Shown in pieces: positions 47,201-55,696 of a DNA stretch of 64,000 nt. Below the pieces are notes generated by a model. That model worked only from the letters and a program-made list of their open reading frames with translations, was not told the DNA's origin and did not search any database. The stretch is from Pseudomonas frederiksbergensis (GTDB taxonomy: Bacteria; Pseudomonadota; Gammaproteobacteria; Pseudomonadales; Pseudomonadaceae): the NCBI RefSeq assembly GCF_001874645.1, contig NZ_CP017886.1:1054001-1118000 (forward strand), written 5' to 3'. A program made the position numbers and the translations under genes. Every line of letters starts with the position of its first letter. Position 1 is the stretch's first letter.

Positions 47201-47385
47201 GCCGCCGCAAGCGTGAAGCCGAACGTCTGCAGAAGGAAGCCGAACTGGCTGCCACTGCTGCACCGGCTGTTGCTGCCGAGCCTGCTACCCCAACCATCGA
47301 CGAAAACCTGCGTTCCGTCGAAGAAGTGGTAGAGCAAAAACCTGAGGCCCTGGAAAAAGAACACGAGCCTAAACCCCTCGTCTGA
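44254..47385 (+). CDS. rne: Ribonuclease E
   Basis: A 1043-residue endonuclease. The N-terminal half has the S1 domain (about 35-120), the metal-binding Asp residues near 300 ([14 protein letters not shown]) and 345 (VIDFIDM), and the zinc link CPRCNGTG at about 401-408. A likely membrane-targeting helix is [14 protein letters not shown] (about 556-569). The disordered C-terminal half is rich in Arg and Pro, with many REER/APRE repeats (about 610-735), then Ala/Val/Glu-rich sequence, and [17 protein letters not shown] near 977. It is the scaffold of the RNA degradosome and cuts mRNA and rRNA precursors. ATG 44254 starts the conserved [10 protein letters not shown]. Confidence 0.97.
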   Translation: MKRMLINATQPEELRVALVDGQRLYDLDIESGAREQKKANIYKGRITRIEPSLEAAFVDFGSERHGFLPLKEISREYFKKAPEGRVNIKDVLSEGQEVIVQVEKEERGNKGAALTTFISLAGRYLVLMPNNPRAGGISRRIEGEERNELREALNGLVAPADMGLIVRTAGLGRSSEEMQWDLDYLLQLWTAIKEASLDRSAPFLIYQESNVIIRAIRDYLRQDIGEVLIDSVEAQDEALTFIRQVMPQYASKIKLYEDSVPLFNRFQIESQIETAFQRVVELPSGGSIVIDPTEALVSIDINSARATKGSDIEETALQTNLEAAEEIARQLRLRDIGGLIVIDFIDMTPAKNQRAVEEKVRECLEADRARVQVGRISRFGLLEMSRQRLRPSLGESSGIVCPRCNGTGIIRDVESLSLAILRLIEEEALKDRTAEVRAQVPIPVAAFLLNEKRNSITKIELRTRARIVILPNDHLETPHFEVQRLRDDSPEAHTNQSSYEIAAAAAEVEEVQPAAATRTLVRQEAAVKTAPARANAPVPTEVAVAPVAAPVAAPEPSLFKGLVKSLVSLFATKEEPAAPVVVEKPATERPARNEERRNGRQQSRNRNGRRDEERKPREERAPREERAPREPREERQPREAREETPAVAREERAPRAPREERAPRAPREDRKPRGEREERPVRELREPLDTAPAAAAAVTVAVAEERPARQPREERAPRPPREERQPRAEQAAAAVAEEELPTSEEQLLEDGQDNAEGDRPRRRSRGQRRRSNRRERQRDANGNVIEGSEESETGEEPTGAELAAGLAVTAAVASTVISAPAEAQAHQQAERATAVAQDAAQEVAQVEAPVVEATTPVEAPVVPAVEVAPVREAQPEVHATAEPAVVVEQQPVVAAEPVAEAPVTEKAPEVREEQTAFNWVAETAAVEAPAPVAEVVAPVIVAAEPAPVAAPVVAEVVVPVVEAAPVSALTENGRAPNDPREVRRRKREAERLQKEAELAATAAPAVAAEPATPTIDENLRSVEEVVEQKPEALEKEHEPKPLV
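46085..46440 (+). repeat. Degenerate tandem repeat coding for REER/APRE units in rne
   Basis: Copies of a unit close to CGTGAAGAACGCGCACCACG recur through this stretch and encode Arg-Glu-Glu-Arg-Ala-Pro variants. It lies within the Arg-rich RNA-binding part of RNase E. Such DNA is prone to gain or loss of units between strains. Confidence 0.85.
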
Positions 47386-47400
47386 TTCCATCAGCCACTA

Positions 47401-47438
47401 AAAAGCCCCGCCTGGTAACCCAGGCGGGGCTTTTTTTT
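47401..47438 (+). terminator. Terminator of rne
   Basis: A perfect 11-bp stem (47405-47415 with 47420-47430), TAAC loop, followed by T8. It starts 20 nt after the rne stop. Confidence 0.95.
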
Positions 47439-47456
47439 GTTCAAAACAAGATCAAC

Positions 47457-47539
47457 AGATCGCAGCCTTCGGCGGCGCCTACGAGGGTACGTCGCAGGCA
47501 TACAAACATCCTGTAGAAGCTGCCGCAGGCTGCAACCTT
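47457..47539. repeat. REP-pair (REPIN-like) element 5, degenerate
   Basis: Two imperfect arms: 47457-47482 (AGATCGCAGCCTTCGGCGGC then GCCTAC) and 47513-47539 (GTAGAAGCTGCCGCAGGCTG then CAACCTT), with a 30-nt spacer. It lies between convergent rne and the cytidylyltransferase gene. Confidence 0.8.
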
Positions 47540-47546
47540 GTAATCG

Positions 47547-48146
47547 TTACGCAAATTTCAACGCCTCTGGCACATCCACATCCCACAACACTCCTGGATC
47601 CTCCACCGACACCTCAACAACTTTCGCCGACGCAAACAACGGCTTGGCCCCACGATCACCGGACAACGCCATCAGCGCCGCACCAAACGAACGCCCAAAC
47701 CCCACCGGATGCCCAAACACGCCGCCCTGCACTGGCACGCTGATGGTATCGACCTCAATCGCCTCAACAATCCGCTCAATGCTCGACGGCAGGATAAACG
47801 GCATATCCCCCAGCACCACCAGCCAGCCATCAAGCGCCGCACACGCAGCGACCGCTGCTGCAATGCTGTCCCCCATGCCCGCCGACGCCAACAGCAGCAC
47901 CTGGCAGCCATAAGCCCGGGCCAGCCGTGCAACCTCTGGACGATCTGAAGTGGTTACCAACAACCGTGTTTCGACACACGCCGGCAGATTGCGCAGCACC
48001 TGTTCGATCACCGGCTGCGCAACACCGTCACGCCCTTCGCACAGGGCCATCAACTTGTCCTGATCGGCACCGGCCACTTGCCGATAACGACTGCCCTGCC
48101 CAGCCGCGAGAATGATCGCGCCCACCTTCCGGTCAACGCGACTCAT
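47547..48146 (-). CDS. MobA/MocA-like molybdenum cofactor cytidylyltransferase
   Basis: A 199-residue nucleotidyltransferase: GAIILAAGQGSRYRQ nucleotide loop, VVLGDMPF metal-binding Asp, and GHPVGFG. The family adds CMP (or GMP) to molybdopterin. ATG 48146 overlaps the stop of the molybdenum hydroxylase gene by one base (TGATG), so it is almost surely a dedicated maturation factor that makes the cytosine-dinucleotide cofactor used by this hydroxylase family. A longer frame upstream runs inside the hydroxylase gene. Confidence 0.88.
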   Translation of the reverse strand: MSRVDRKVGAIILAAGQGSRYRQVAGADQDKLMALCEGRDGVAQPVIEQVLRNLPACVETRLLVTTSDRPEVARLARAYGCQVLLLASAGMGDSIAAAVAACAALDGWLVVLGDMPFILPSSIERIVEAIEVDTISVPVQGGVFGHPVGFGRSFGAALMALSGDRGAKPLFASAKVVEVSVEDPGVLWDVDVPEALKFA

Positions 48147-50461
48147 CAGGCTTTGGCCTGCTGCCAGCCCTGCAACTGGTAGCGCACCGGCAAACTGCGA
48201 ATACGCTTGCCGGTGGCGGCGAAGATCGCATTGCACAGCGCCGGAGCGATGGGCGGCACGCCCGGTTCACCGACACCGCCCAGCGGCACGTTGCCCGGTG
48301 GCGTGACCAAATGCACCGCCACCTCTTTCGGCGCCAGGGACATGCGCGCCACTTCGTACATGTGGAAGTTGTCCTGCTGGACCTTGCCATCCTTGAAGCT
48401 GATTTCCCCCAGCACCGCATTACCCAGGCCCATCACGCAGGCGCCTTCAAACTGCGAGCGAATCCGTTCCGGATTGATCTGCGGGCCGCAATCCACCGCG
48501 ATATCAGCCTTGTGCACGATCAACGTGCCGTCGTCTTTGACTTCAACTTCGATCACCGCCGCCACGTAGGTGACAAAGCTGTAATGCACCGCCAGGCCCA
48601 ACCCGCGCCCTTTGGGCAGTTTGCGCCCCCAACCGGCGCCCTTGGCCGCCGCTTCCAGAACGCCACGCAGGCGCGCCGTATCGATTGGATAGTACTCAGG
48701 GGATTCGCCGTAATTCCACTCTTCACTCAGGGTTCGCGGATCGATCTGACGGTCCGGTCCCAAGAGCTTGATCTGGTACTTCAGCGGGTCTTGTCCGGCT
48801 TTGTGCGCCAACTCGTCGACAAAACTCTGAATCGCGAAACCGTGAGGGATGTTCGACACCGAACGATACCAACCGACCCGGGTATGGGCCGCCGCGTCAG
48901 GGTTTTCCAGGCGCACGTTGGGAATCGCGTAGGCCATGTTGGTAAAGCCCATGCCCAACTCGAAGGCCGCTTCGTGATTCATGCCTGGCGCGAACAACGC
49001 GGTGATGCTCGGTGCCACGGTACGGTGCAACCAACCGGACGGCATGCCGTCCTTGTTCAGGCTGGCCTTGAGGTATTCCGCCGAGACGGTATGAAAGTAC
49101 GAACAGTGAATGTCGTCTTCGCGAGTCCATTGCACGCGCACAGCCTTGCCGGGAAATTCCTTGGCCAGGATCGCTGCTTCCAGAATGAAATCCGGCTTGG
49201 ACTTGCGACCGAAACCACCGCCCAACAAGGTGACGTTGACCGTGACCTTGTCGAACGGAATGCCCAGGCGTTCGGCGATGCGCTCGCGGGTCACTTGCGG
49301 GGCCTGACTCGGCGCCCAGGCTTCGCAATGACCGTCCTTGAAACGCGCAATGGCGACCATCGGTTCCATCGGCGACTGCGCCAGATGCGGCAAGTAATAG
49401 GCCGCCTCCAGACTGCTGTCGGCGCTGTTCATGGCCTCTTCGATGTTGCCGGTGCTGCGCACCACTTTGCCCGGTTTCAGGGCTGCGGCTTCCAGCTCTT
49501 TGCGGTAGGCAATCGAGTCGTAACCGGCATTGGCGCCGTCATCCCACTCGATCTTCAATGCCTCACGCCCTTTAATCGCCGCCCAGGTATTGCTGGCAAT
49601 CACCGCCAGCCCGCCCAACGGCTGGAACTCCGAAGGCAATGGGCGACTTTCAATCTGGATGACCTTGACCACTCCCGGGACTTTCAGCGCCGCGCTGGCA
49701 TCGAAGGATTTGACCTTGCCGCCATACACCGCCGGCCGCGCCACGGTGGCGAACAGCATGCCGTCAAAATGCACGTCGGCACCGTAGACCGCGCGACCAT
49801 TGACAATGTCCGCACCGTCGATAGCCTTGGTTCCTTCCTTACCGATATAACGGAATTCCGACGGCTGCTTGAGCCGCAGGCTGTCACGGGCAGGCACTGC
49901 CAGCGCACCCGCAGCGACGGCGAGCTGGCCGTAACCGAGCTCACGCCCGGTTGGCGAGTGAATGACTTTGTGCAATTGGGCGCGGCACTCGCCAACAGGG
50001 ACTTTCCACTGATCGGCCGCAGCTTGTTCAAGCATCGTCCGTGCGGCAGCACCGCAACGGCGCATCGGCTCGTACCAATGGCGCATGCTGCGCGAGCCGT
50101 CGGTGTCCTGGTTGCCGAAGCGCACTTCATCACCCGGCGCCTGCTGGACTTTGACCATCGCCCAATCGGCGTCCAGCTCATCGGCAACCACCATGCTCAA
50201 ACTGGTGCGCACACCCTGGCCCATTTCCGAACGGTTGCAGACCACTGTCACACTGCCGTCGGCGGCAATACTCACGTAGACCTTGGGATCATCGATCCAG
50301 CCGTTGGGCATGCCGGCGGCGCCGAACTTCTTCTCTTCGGCGAACGCGTCCTGCCAGCCCCAACTGGCCGCCAGCACCAGTGCACCGGTGGCGCCAATAC
50401 CTTTGAGAAAACCACGACGGCTGAGATTACTCAGCACGAAATCATGTGGTAACTGGCTCAT
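48146..50461 (-). CDS. Molybdenum hydroxylase large subunit, isoquinoline 1-oxidoreductase beta-like
   Basis: A 771-residue molybdopterin-binding subunit. A Tat signal (SRRGFLKGIGATGALVLAAS, twin Arg at 15-16) sends it to the periplasm. The cofactor-binding parts include GQGVRTSLSMVVADEL, TLLGGGFGRKSKPDF, GWYRSVSNIPHGF and, near the C-terminus, GVGEPGVPPIAPA with the catalytic Glu. It resembles IorB and nicotinate/aldehyde-type periplasmic hydroxylases. It overlaps the 2Fe-2S subunit gene by 4 nt. Substrate unknown: an aldehyde or N-heterocycle. Confidence 0.92.
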   Translation of the reverse strand: MSQLPHDFVLSNLSRRGFLKGIGATGALVLAASWGWQDAFAEEKKFGAAGMPNGWIDDPKVYVSIAADGSVTVVCNRSEMGQGVRTSLSMVVADELDADWAMVKVQQAPGDEVRFGNQDTDGSRSMRHWYEPMRRCGAAARTMLEQAAADQWKVPVGECRAQLHKVIHSPTGRELGYGQLAVAAGALAVPARDSLRLKQPSEFRYIGKEGTKAIDGADIVNGRAVYGADVHFDGMLFATVARPAVYGGKVKSFDASAALKVPGVVKVIQIESRPLPSEFQPLGGLAVIASNTWAAIKGREALKIEWDDGANAGYDSIAYRKELEAAALKPGKVVRSTGNIEEAMNSADSSLEAAYYLPHLAQSPMEPMVAIARFKDGHCEAWAPSQAPQVTRERIAERLGIPFDKVTVNVTLLGGGFGRKSKPDFILEAAILAKEFPGKAVRVQWTREDDIHCSYFHTVSAEYLKASLNKDGMPSGWLHRTVAPSITALFAPGMNHEAAFELGMGFTNMAYAIPNVRLENPDAAAHTRVGWYRSVSNIPHGFAIQSFVDELAHKAGQDPLKYQIKLLGPDRQIDPRTLSEEWNYGESPEYYPIDTARLRGVLEAAAKGAGWGRKLPKGRGLGLAVHYSFVTYVAAVIEVEVKDDGTLIVHKADIAVDCGPQINPERIRSQFEGACVMGLGNAVLGEISFKDGKVQQDNFHMYEVARMSLAPKEVAVHLVTPPGNVPLGGVGEPGVPPIAPALCNAIFAATGKRIRSLPVRYQLQGWQQAKA

Positions 50462-50928
50462 GCCGTGCTCTCCTGCAAATGAGTGGAGGCCTGACGGATC
50501 GCGGTCTTGATGCGATTGTACGTGCCGCAGCGGCAGATATTGCCGACCACCGCTTGTTCTATCTGCTCATCGCTGGGATTGGGGTTGGTCTTGAGCAGCG
50601 CGGTGGCCGACATGATCTGCCCGCCCTGGCAAAAGCCGCACTGGGCAACCGCCGTGTCGAGCCAGGCTTGCTGGACGACCTGGCCGACCGGATCGCTGTG
50701 CAGATTGTCGATGGTGCTGACGCCCTGCCCGATCACCGAACCGATGGGTGTGATGCAGCTGCGCGCCGGGGCGCCATCAATATGGATCGTGCAGGCGCCA
50801 CACAGGCCCATGCCGCAACCGAATTTGGTGCCGCTGTAACCGGCCACATCGCGGATCGCCCAGAGCAGCGGCATGTCCTCGGTGACGTCGAGCTGATGAT
50901 CTTGACCATTGAGCTTCAGGGTAATCAT
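50458..50928 (-). CDS. Molybdenum hydroxylase 2Fe-2S subunit, isoquinoline 1-oxidoreductase alpha-like
   Basis: A 156-residue iron-sulfur subunit. The plant-type cluster is in GCGMGLCGACTIHIDG plus ARSC (Cys at about 38, 43, 46, 58); the second cluster in CGFCQGGQIMSA and GNICRCGTYNRI. It has no signal of its own and should leave the cell with the Tat-borne large subunit. ATG 50928 is chosen; a GTG two codons earlier is possible. No cytochrome subunit gene follows, so the electron acceptor is elsewhere. Confidence 0.93.
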   Translation of the reverse strand: MITLKLNGQDHQLDVTEDMPLLWAIRDVAGYSGTKFGCGMGLCGACTIHIDGAPARSCITPIGSVIGQGVSTIDNLHSDPVGQVVQQAWLDTAVAQCGFCQGGQIMSATALLKTNPNPSDEQIEQAVVGNICRCGTYNRIKTAIRQASTHLQESTA

Positions 50929-51004
50929 GGGCACGCCCGCATATGGGTAGGGTTATGGAGCAAATGATTGCATCGTTAGCAGGCTAAGTTAACTCAGCAT
51001 TAAC

Positions 51005-51039
51005 AAAAAAGCCCTGCAACCAAGGTAGGTCTGCAGGGC
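51005..51039 (-). terminator. Terminator of the comEC-murB gene train
   Basis: GCCCTGCA (51011-51018) pairs with TGCAGGGC (51032-51039); A6 at 51005-51010 gives a T tract on the minus strand. Confidence 0.9.
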
Positions 51040-51064
51040 TCTGAATTCAGCAGAGGAGCGTAGC

Positions 51065-52084
51065 TCAATACTGATTCGGCTCCATCTCCAGCTCGACATT
51101 GAAGCGCTCGGCGATGTCTTTCTGGATCCGCTGTGCCAGGTTGAGCAGCTCAAGCCCGGTGGCCGTACCGTAGTTGACCAGCACCAACGACTGCAAATGA
51201 TGCACGCCGGCGTCACCATCACGAAAGCCCTTCCAGCCCGCCTGCTCGATCAACCAGCCGGCCGCCAATTTGACCCGGCCATCCGCTTGTGGATAACCGA
51301 CCAGCCCCGGATGCTCAAGGCGGATTTGCGCTGCCAGCACGTTTGATACCAGCGGGTTCTTGAAGAAGCTGCCGGCATTGCCGAGCACCGCCGGGTCGGG
51401 GAGCTTCTCGTTGCGAATGCTGCAAATCGCCTGACTGACATCGGTCGCGGTTGGATGATCGATGCCTTGCTCGGTCAGGCGCTGACGAACCGGGCCGTAT
51501 TCCAGATGCAAATGCTCGACGCGGTCCACGGCAAAACGCACCCGCAGGATCAACCAGCGGCCGACTTGCTGCTTGAACAGGCTGTCACGGTAGGCAAAGT
51601 TGCACTCGGCCAGAGTGAAATCGCGCAGCTCGCCGGTCTGGCGGTCCAGCGCGGTCAGACCGGCGAACACATCCTTGATCTCGACCCCGTAGGCCCCGAT
51701 GTTCTGCATCGGCGCGGCACCGACCGTGCCGGGGATCAGGCTGAGGTTCTCAAGGCCCGACAGGCCCTGTGCCAAGGTCCATTGAACAAACGGGTGCCAG
51801 CTTTCGCCGGCCTCGGCCTCGATCACGACCTGACGGCCGTTGTCACTCAACACTCGAATGCCACGAGTGGCCATGCGCAGCACCAGCGCTGCAATGTCCG
51901 CCGTCAGCAGCAGGTTGCTGCCACCGCCGATCACCAGCAGCGGCACGGCGTGCTCGGCCGAATAAGCCAGCGCCTCGCGCACATCGGCGTCGCTGTGCGC
52001 TTCGGCAAACAGTTGCGCACGGACGTCCACGCCAAAGCTGTTGAACGGCTTCAGCGAAACCTGCGATTGCAGCTGCAAAGTCAT
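51065..52084 (-). CDS. murB: UDP-N-acetylenolpyruvoylglucosamine reductase
   Basis: A 339-residue type I MurB: FAD-binding VIGGGSNLLL, NIGAYGVEIKD and the C-terminal VLVNYGTATGLELL region. It makes UDP-MurNAc for cell-wall synthesis. Start ATG 52084, 4-nt overlap with the phosphatase gene; last gene of its train. Confidence 0.96.
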   Translation of the reverse strand: MTLQLQSQVSLKPFNSFGVDVRAQLFAEAHSDADVREALAYSAEHAVPLLVIGGGSNLLLTADIAALVLRMATRGIRVLSDNGRQVVIEAEAGESWHPFVQWTLAQGLSGLENLSLIPGTVGAAPMQNIGAYGVEIKDVFAGLTALDRQTGELRDFTLAECNFAYRDSLFKQQVGRWLILRVRFAVDRVEHLHLEYGPVRQRLTEQGIDHPTATDVSQAICSIRNEKLPDPAVLGNAGSFFKNPLVSNVLAAQIRLEHPGLVGYPQADGRVKLAAGWLIEQAGWKGFRDGDAGVHHLQSLVLVNYGTATGLELLNLAQRIQKDIAERFNVELEMEPNQY

Positions 52085-52545
52085 AAGCGTCCCTTCAATT
52101 CAATCACCAGCAAATCGCTGGCGCGTTCGATCAGGCCCAGCACCTGCTCGAAGCCTTGATCGCCGTCGTAATAAGGATCCGGCACTTCATCCACGCTCGA
52201 TGCATAGCGGCGCAGGAATAGATCCAGCTCTGCCTTGCCCTTGGCCGGTTGCAACGCCTTGAGGTTGCGCAAGTTGCTGTGATCCATGGCGAGGATCAGG
52301 TCGTAGCTGGAAAAGTCGGCACGCGTGACCTGTTGGGCGCGCTGCGCTGACAGGTCATAGCCACGGCGCAGGGCGGCGGCCTGGCTGCGTTTGTCCGGCG
52401 CTTTGCCGACGTGCCAGTCACCCGTGCCCGCCGAAGCCACTTCGACCTGTTCGGCCAAACCGGCTTCACGCAGTTTGTGCCGCAGCACGCCTTCAGCCGT
52501 AGGTGAACGGCAGATGTTGCCCAGGCAGACGAACAGAACCCGCAT
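52081..52545 (-). CDS. Low-molecular-weight protein-tyrosine phosphatase
   Basis: A 154-residue phosphatase: the P-loop CLGNICRSPTAEG (Cys7, Arg13) and the general acid in DEVPDPYYDGD. These enzymes remove phosphate from tyrosine kinases or sugar transferases that control exopolysaccharide; here it lies between kdsB and murB as in P. aeruginosa. Overlaps murB by 4 nt and kdsB by 1 nt. Confidence 0.94.
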   Translation of the reverse strand: MRVLFVCLGNICRSPTAEGVLRHKLREAGLAEQVEVASAGTGDWHVGKAPDKRSQAAALRRGYDLSAQRAQQVTRADFSSYDLILAMDHSNLRNLKALQPAKGKAELDLFLRRYASSVDEVPDPYYDGDQGFEQVLGLIERASDLLVIELKGRL

Positions 52546-53309
52546 CAGGCCTCCAGCAGGCGACGAACCCGTTCGAGGTCTTCAGCCGTGTCGACACCCG
52601 GAGGCGGTGCAATCAGCGCATCGGCAACGTGAATCCGCACCCCGTGCCAGAGCGCACGCAGCTGCTCCAGACACTCGGTGTTTTCCAGCCAGCACGGGCC
52701 CCAGCTGACGAAGTCATGCAGGAAACCGGCGCGATAGGCATAGATGCCGATGTGGCGGCGGTAAGGTACGCCAGCCGGCAGTTGCTCGCAGCTCTTGGCG
52801 AAATCGTCCCGCGCCCATGGCAAGGTTGCGCGACTGAACGTCAGCGCCAGGCCATTCAGATCGCTGACAACCTTGACCACGTTAGGGTTGAACAGGGTTT
52901 CAATGTCTTCGATCGGCTCGGCCAGGGTCGCCATGCGCGCTTCGGTATGAGCCGCCAGGTTGGCCGCAACCTGATCGATCACACTCGGCGGAATCAACGG
53001 CTCGTCGCCCTGCACGTTGACCACGATAGCGTCCGCTGCCAGGCCCAGTTGGCTAGCCACTTCAGCCAGACGGTCGGTCCCGGAGTTATGGTCCTCGCGG
53101 GTCATCAGCACTTCAGCGCCAAACGCCTTGCAGGCCTCGACAATGCGCGCATCGTCAGTGGCGACCACCACCCGTTGCGCGCTGCTTTTGCTCGCCTGTT
53201 CCCAAACGTGCTGGATCATCGGCTTGCCGGCAATCATTTGCAGAGGCTTGCCCGGCAGACGGGTGGAAGCAAAACGCGACGGAATCACAACGGTGAAGGC
53301 AGTGCTCAT
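52545..53309 (-). CDS. kdsB: CMP-KDO synthetase (3-deoxy-manno-octulosonate cytidylyltransferase)
   Basis: A 254-residue cytidylyltransferase: [36 protein letters not shown]. It activates KDO for lipid A core synthesis. Start ATG 53309 overlaps the ycaR stop by 4 nt. Confidence 0.97.
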   Translation of the reverse strand: MSTAFTVVIPSRFASTRLPGKPLQMIAGKPMIQHVWEQASKSSAQRVVVATDDARIVEACKAFGAEVLMTREDHNSGTDRLAEVASQLGLAADAIVVNVQGDEPLIPPSVIDQVAANLAAHTEARMATLAEPIEDIETLFNPNVVKVVSDLNGLALTFSRATLPWARDDFAKSCEQLPAGVPYRRHIGIYAYRAGFLHDFVSWGPCWLENTECLEQLRALWHGVRIHVADALIAPPPGVDTAEDLERVRRLLEA

Positions 53310-53491
53310 TTATCCAGACGCTCGTCGGCAGTCAGGGTGCGCGCTTCGCTTTCGAGCATCACCGGAATGCCATCACGAATCGGATAAGCCAGACCGGCGC
53401 CTTTGCTGATCAGCTCGGTTTTATCGGCGCTGAGCTTGAGCGGACCTTTGCAGATCGGGCAAGCGAGGATGTCGAGCAATTTGGTGTCCAT
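53306..53491 (-). CDS. ycaR: Trm112-family protein YcaR
   Basis: A 61-residue protein opening [20 protein letters not shown]. Only one CxxC (CPIC) is present, and the second pair usual for zinc binding in the Trm112 fold is missing ([13 protein letters not shown] lacks Cys), as in E. coli YcaR. ATG 53491 is chosen, as AGGGA would be too close to an ATG two codons earlier. It sits between lpxK and kdsB as in enterobacteria. Confidence 0.92.
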   Translation of the reverse strand: MDTKLLDILACPICKGPLKLSADKTELISKGAGLAYPIRDGIPVMLESEARTLTADERLDK

Positions 53492-53515
53492 GAGCATTCC
53501 CTGGATAAAAGCGTT

Positions 53516-54526
53516 TTAAGGCAAAAGACGCGCGGGCAACAGCCGCATCAACTGCGTATCGAACCAGGCCACGAAGGCCGGCGATGGCGCCGCATCGACC
53601 GCCAGATACCACCAGTCGGCGGCCGCGAAGGTTCGGCATTTCACCGCATCCTTCTCGGTCATCACCAACGGCAGTGGCGGTGTGAAATTCAAGGCCGCCG
53701 CGCTGTACTCGGCGTGGTCGGCAAAAGCATGTGCAACAGGCTGCCAGTGTAGCGTTTCAAGGGTGTTGAAGAAACGTTGCGGATTACCGATTCCGGCCAC
53801 CGCGTGCAGGGCCTGGCCAGCGGGGAAATGCTCAAGCGAGCGGCGTTCGCCCGTCAGCAGGTTGACCAGCGCGGTCGGTTGCAGCTGGAAGGCAAAGCCG
53901 TCGTCTCGATCTGCCGTGGCGCCGTTGTAGAGCAGCGCATCAACGCTTTGCAGGCGTTCGACCGGCTCTCGCAGAGGGCCCGCCGGCAGGCAGCGTTTAT
54001 TGCCCAGTCCGCGTGCGGCATCGATCAGCACCAGCTCAAGATCGCGTGCCAGACGGTAATGTTGCATGCCATCGTCAGACAGAATCAGATCCAGCGGCTC
54101 GGCGGCCAGCAGTGCCTGCACGGCTCGACTGCGATCCGGATCGATCATCAACGGCACGCCAGTTCGCTGGACGATCAACAGCGGTTCGTCGCCAGCGATG
54201 GCTGCGCTCTGCCCGGCGTCGACCCGCCAGGGCAGTTGCGGCGGTTTGGCGCCATAACCACGGCTGACCACGCCAACCCGCAGGCCGCGGCGCTGGCAGT
54301 GTTCGATCATCCACAGAATCAACGGCGTCTTGCCGGTACCGCCGACGGTAATGTTACCGACGACGATCAGCGGGACGGGCGGCTGGTAGATCCCGCCCTC
54401 GCCAGCCAGAAACCGTTCGCGCTTGGCCGTGACCACGCGCCGGTACAGCCATTCCAGTGGCTGCAATAGTTTCAGTGCCGGATGACCGGCGTACCAGGCG
54501 GCGAGCAAACGATCGGACATGGCCAT
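53516..54526 (-). CDS. lpxK: Tetraacyldisaccharide 4'-kinase
   Basis: A 336-residue LpxK: N-terminal amphipathic membrane anchor, P-loop in [12 protein letters not shown], and [22 protein letters not shown]. It phosphorylates the lipid A precursor. ATG 54526 overlaps the exbD stop (TGATG); an ATG two codons later is also possible. Confidence 0.95.
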   Translation of the reverse strand: MAMSDRLLAAWYAGHPALKLLQPLEWLYRRVVTAKRERFLAGEGGIYQPPVPLIVVGNITVGGTGKTPLILWMIEHCQRRGLRVGVVSRGYGAKPPQLPWRVDAGQSAAIAGDEPLLIVQRTGVPLMIDPDRSRAVQALLAAEPLDLILSDDGMQHYRLARDLELVLIDAARGLGNKRCLPAGPLREPVERLQSVDALLYNGATADRDDGFAFQLQPTALVNLLTGERRSLEHFPAGQALHAVAGIGNPQRFFNTLETLHWQPVAHAFADHAEYSAAALNFTPPLPLVMTEKDAVKCRTFAAADWWYLAVDAAPSPAFVAWFDTQLMRLLPARLLP

Positions 54527-54954
54527 CAGGGCGTCGGCGCCGCCTCAACGGTGGTCATGCGCAAGTGCGTGAAACCCAGCTTGCCCGCGGCATCCATCGC
54601 GGTGATGACCGCCTGGTGCTGGGTTTTGCCATCGGCGCTGATGGACAGCGGCGCGTTAGTGTCACCATTCGACTCTTTCTTCAAGGCGTCGATCAGGCTG
54701 GCCAGATCGTTCTTCGGCAACAACTGGTTGTTGACCGAGAACACCCCGTCGGCGCTGATGGCGATATCCAGTTGCTTGATCTGCTGATCTTCGGCGGGCG
54801 ACCCGCTGACGGCTTCCGGCAGATCGACGCGCAGCTGGGTTTCACGGGTAAAGGTGGTAGTCACGACGAAAAACAGCAGCAGGACAAACACCACGTCGAT
54901 CAGCGACACGAGGTTGATGTCCACGTTCTCCCGTTGCTTGCGGCGGAATTTCAC
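54526..54954 (-). CDS. ExbD/TolR-family energy-transducing protein
   Basis: A 142-residue ExbD/TolR protein: one N-terminal membrane helix ([19 protein letters not shown]) with the proton-path Asp in LIDVVF, then a periplasmic domain. With the upstream TolQ/ExbB protein it makes a proton-driven stator. GTG start overlapping the tolQ-like stop by 4 nt. No TonB or TolA gene is nearby. Confidence 0.93.
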   Translation of the reverse strand: MKFRRKQRENVDINLVSLIDVVFVLLLFFVVTTTFTRETQLRVDLPEAVSGSPAEDQQIKQLDIAISADGVFSVNNQLLPKNDLASLIDALKKESNGDTNAPLSISADGKTQHQAVITAMDAAGKLGFTHLRMTTVEAAPTP

Positions 54955-55586
54955 GCTTTGCCCTCAGCCAGATCGACGTCACGGTCGCCCTGCACCACTT
55001 CAACCAACTTGATGGCTTCCTGCTCCATGCCCACAACAAGTTCATCGATCCGTCGTTGCAGGAACCGGTGGAAGAACACCGACGGGATACCGACAATCAG
55101 ACCCGAAGCCGTGGTGATCAAGGCTTTGGAAATACCGCCGGCCAGCACCGCAGCGTTGGTGGTCATGCCCGTGCCCATGAACGAACTGAAGATATCGATC
55201 ATGCCCAACACCGTGCCGAGCAGCCCCAGCAACGGCGCCATGGCGGCGATGGTGCCCAGCGCGTTGATGTAGCGTTCCAGCTCGTGGATCACCCGGGCAG
55301 CGGCCTCTTCGATGCACTCTTTCATGATCTCGCGACCATGCCTGGAGTTGGCCAGGCCCGCCGCGAGGATCTCGCCCAACGGCGAGTTGGCGCGCAGTTC
55401 CTTGAGTTTTTCTTTGTTGAGTTGCTTGTCCTTGATCCAGACCCAGACCTGCCCGAGCAAGTGCTCCGGGGTCACACGGCTGGCCCGCAGGGTCCACAGA
55501 CGCTCGGCAACGATCGCCATTGCCGCGATGGAACTCAGAATGATCGGCAGCATCATCCAGCCGCCGGATTTGACCAATTCCCACAC
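54951..55586 (-). CDS. MotA/TolQ/ExbB proton channel family protein
   Basis: A 211-residue channel protein: three membrane helices (GGWMMLPIILSSIAAMAIVAE; AMAPLLGLLGTVLGMIDIF; GISKALITTASGLIVGIP). I chose GTG at 55586, with GAGGGG 8 nt upstream, over longer frames that start at 55637; the resulting length equals that of P. aeruginosa PA2983 as I remember it. It pairs with the ExbD gene and sits in the lipid A operon. Confidence 0.9.
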   Translation of the reverse strand: MWELVKSGGWMMLPIILSSIAAMAIVAERLWTLRASRVTPEHLLGQVWVWIKDKQLNKEKLKELRANSPLGEILAAGLANSRHGREIMKECIEEAAARVIHELERYINALGTIAAMAPLLGLLGTVLGMIDIFSSFMGTGMTTNAAVLAGGISKALITTASGLIVGIPSVFFHRFLQRRIDELVVGMEQEAIKLVEVVQGDRDVDLAEGKA

Positions 55587-55696
55587 AGTGACAGTCCCCT
55601 CGAAAAAGTCCGCCACTTTAACATACAGACTCGACATAGAGGCCCGGCACACCGCAGACCGTGCGTCGCATGGCGGGCCGCGTTGATGAGTGGCGG

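Noticed and set aside
44149..47391. A 1080-codon open frame on the minus strand opposite rne
   Set aside because: It is the antisense frame of a GC-rich, repeat-rich gene; its Phe/Ser/Gly-rich translation has no domain, and rne on the plus strand is unmistakable.
48311..50452. A 713-codon open frame on the plus strand opposite the molybdenum hydroxylase
   Set aside because: Antisense frame with an Arg/His-rich composition and no ribosome site; the minus-strand protein has full family motifs.
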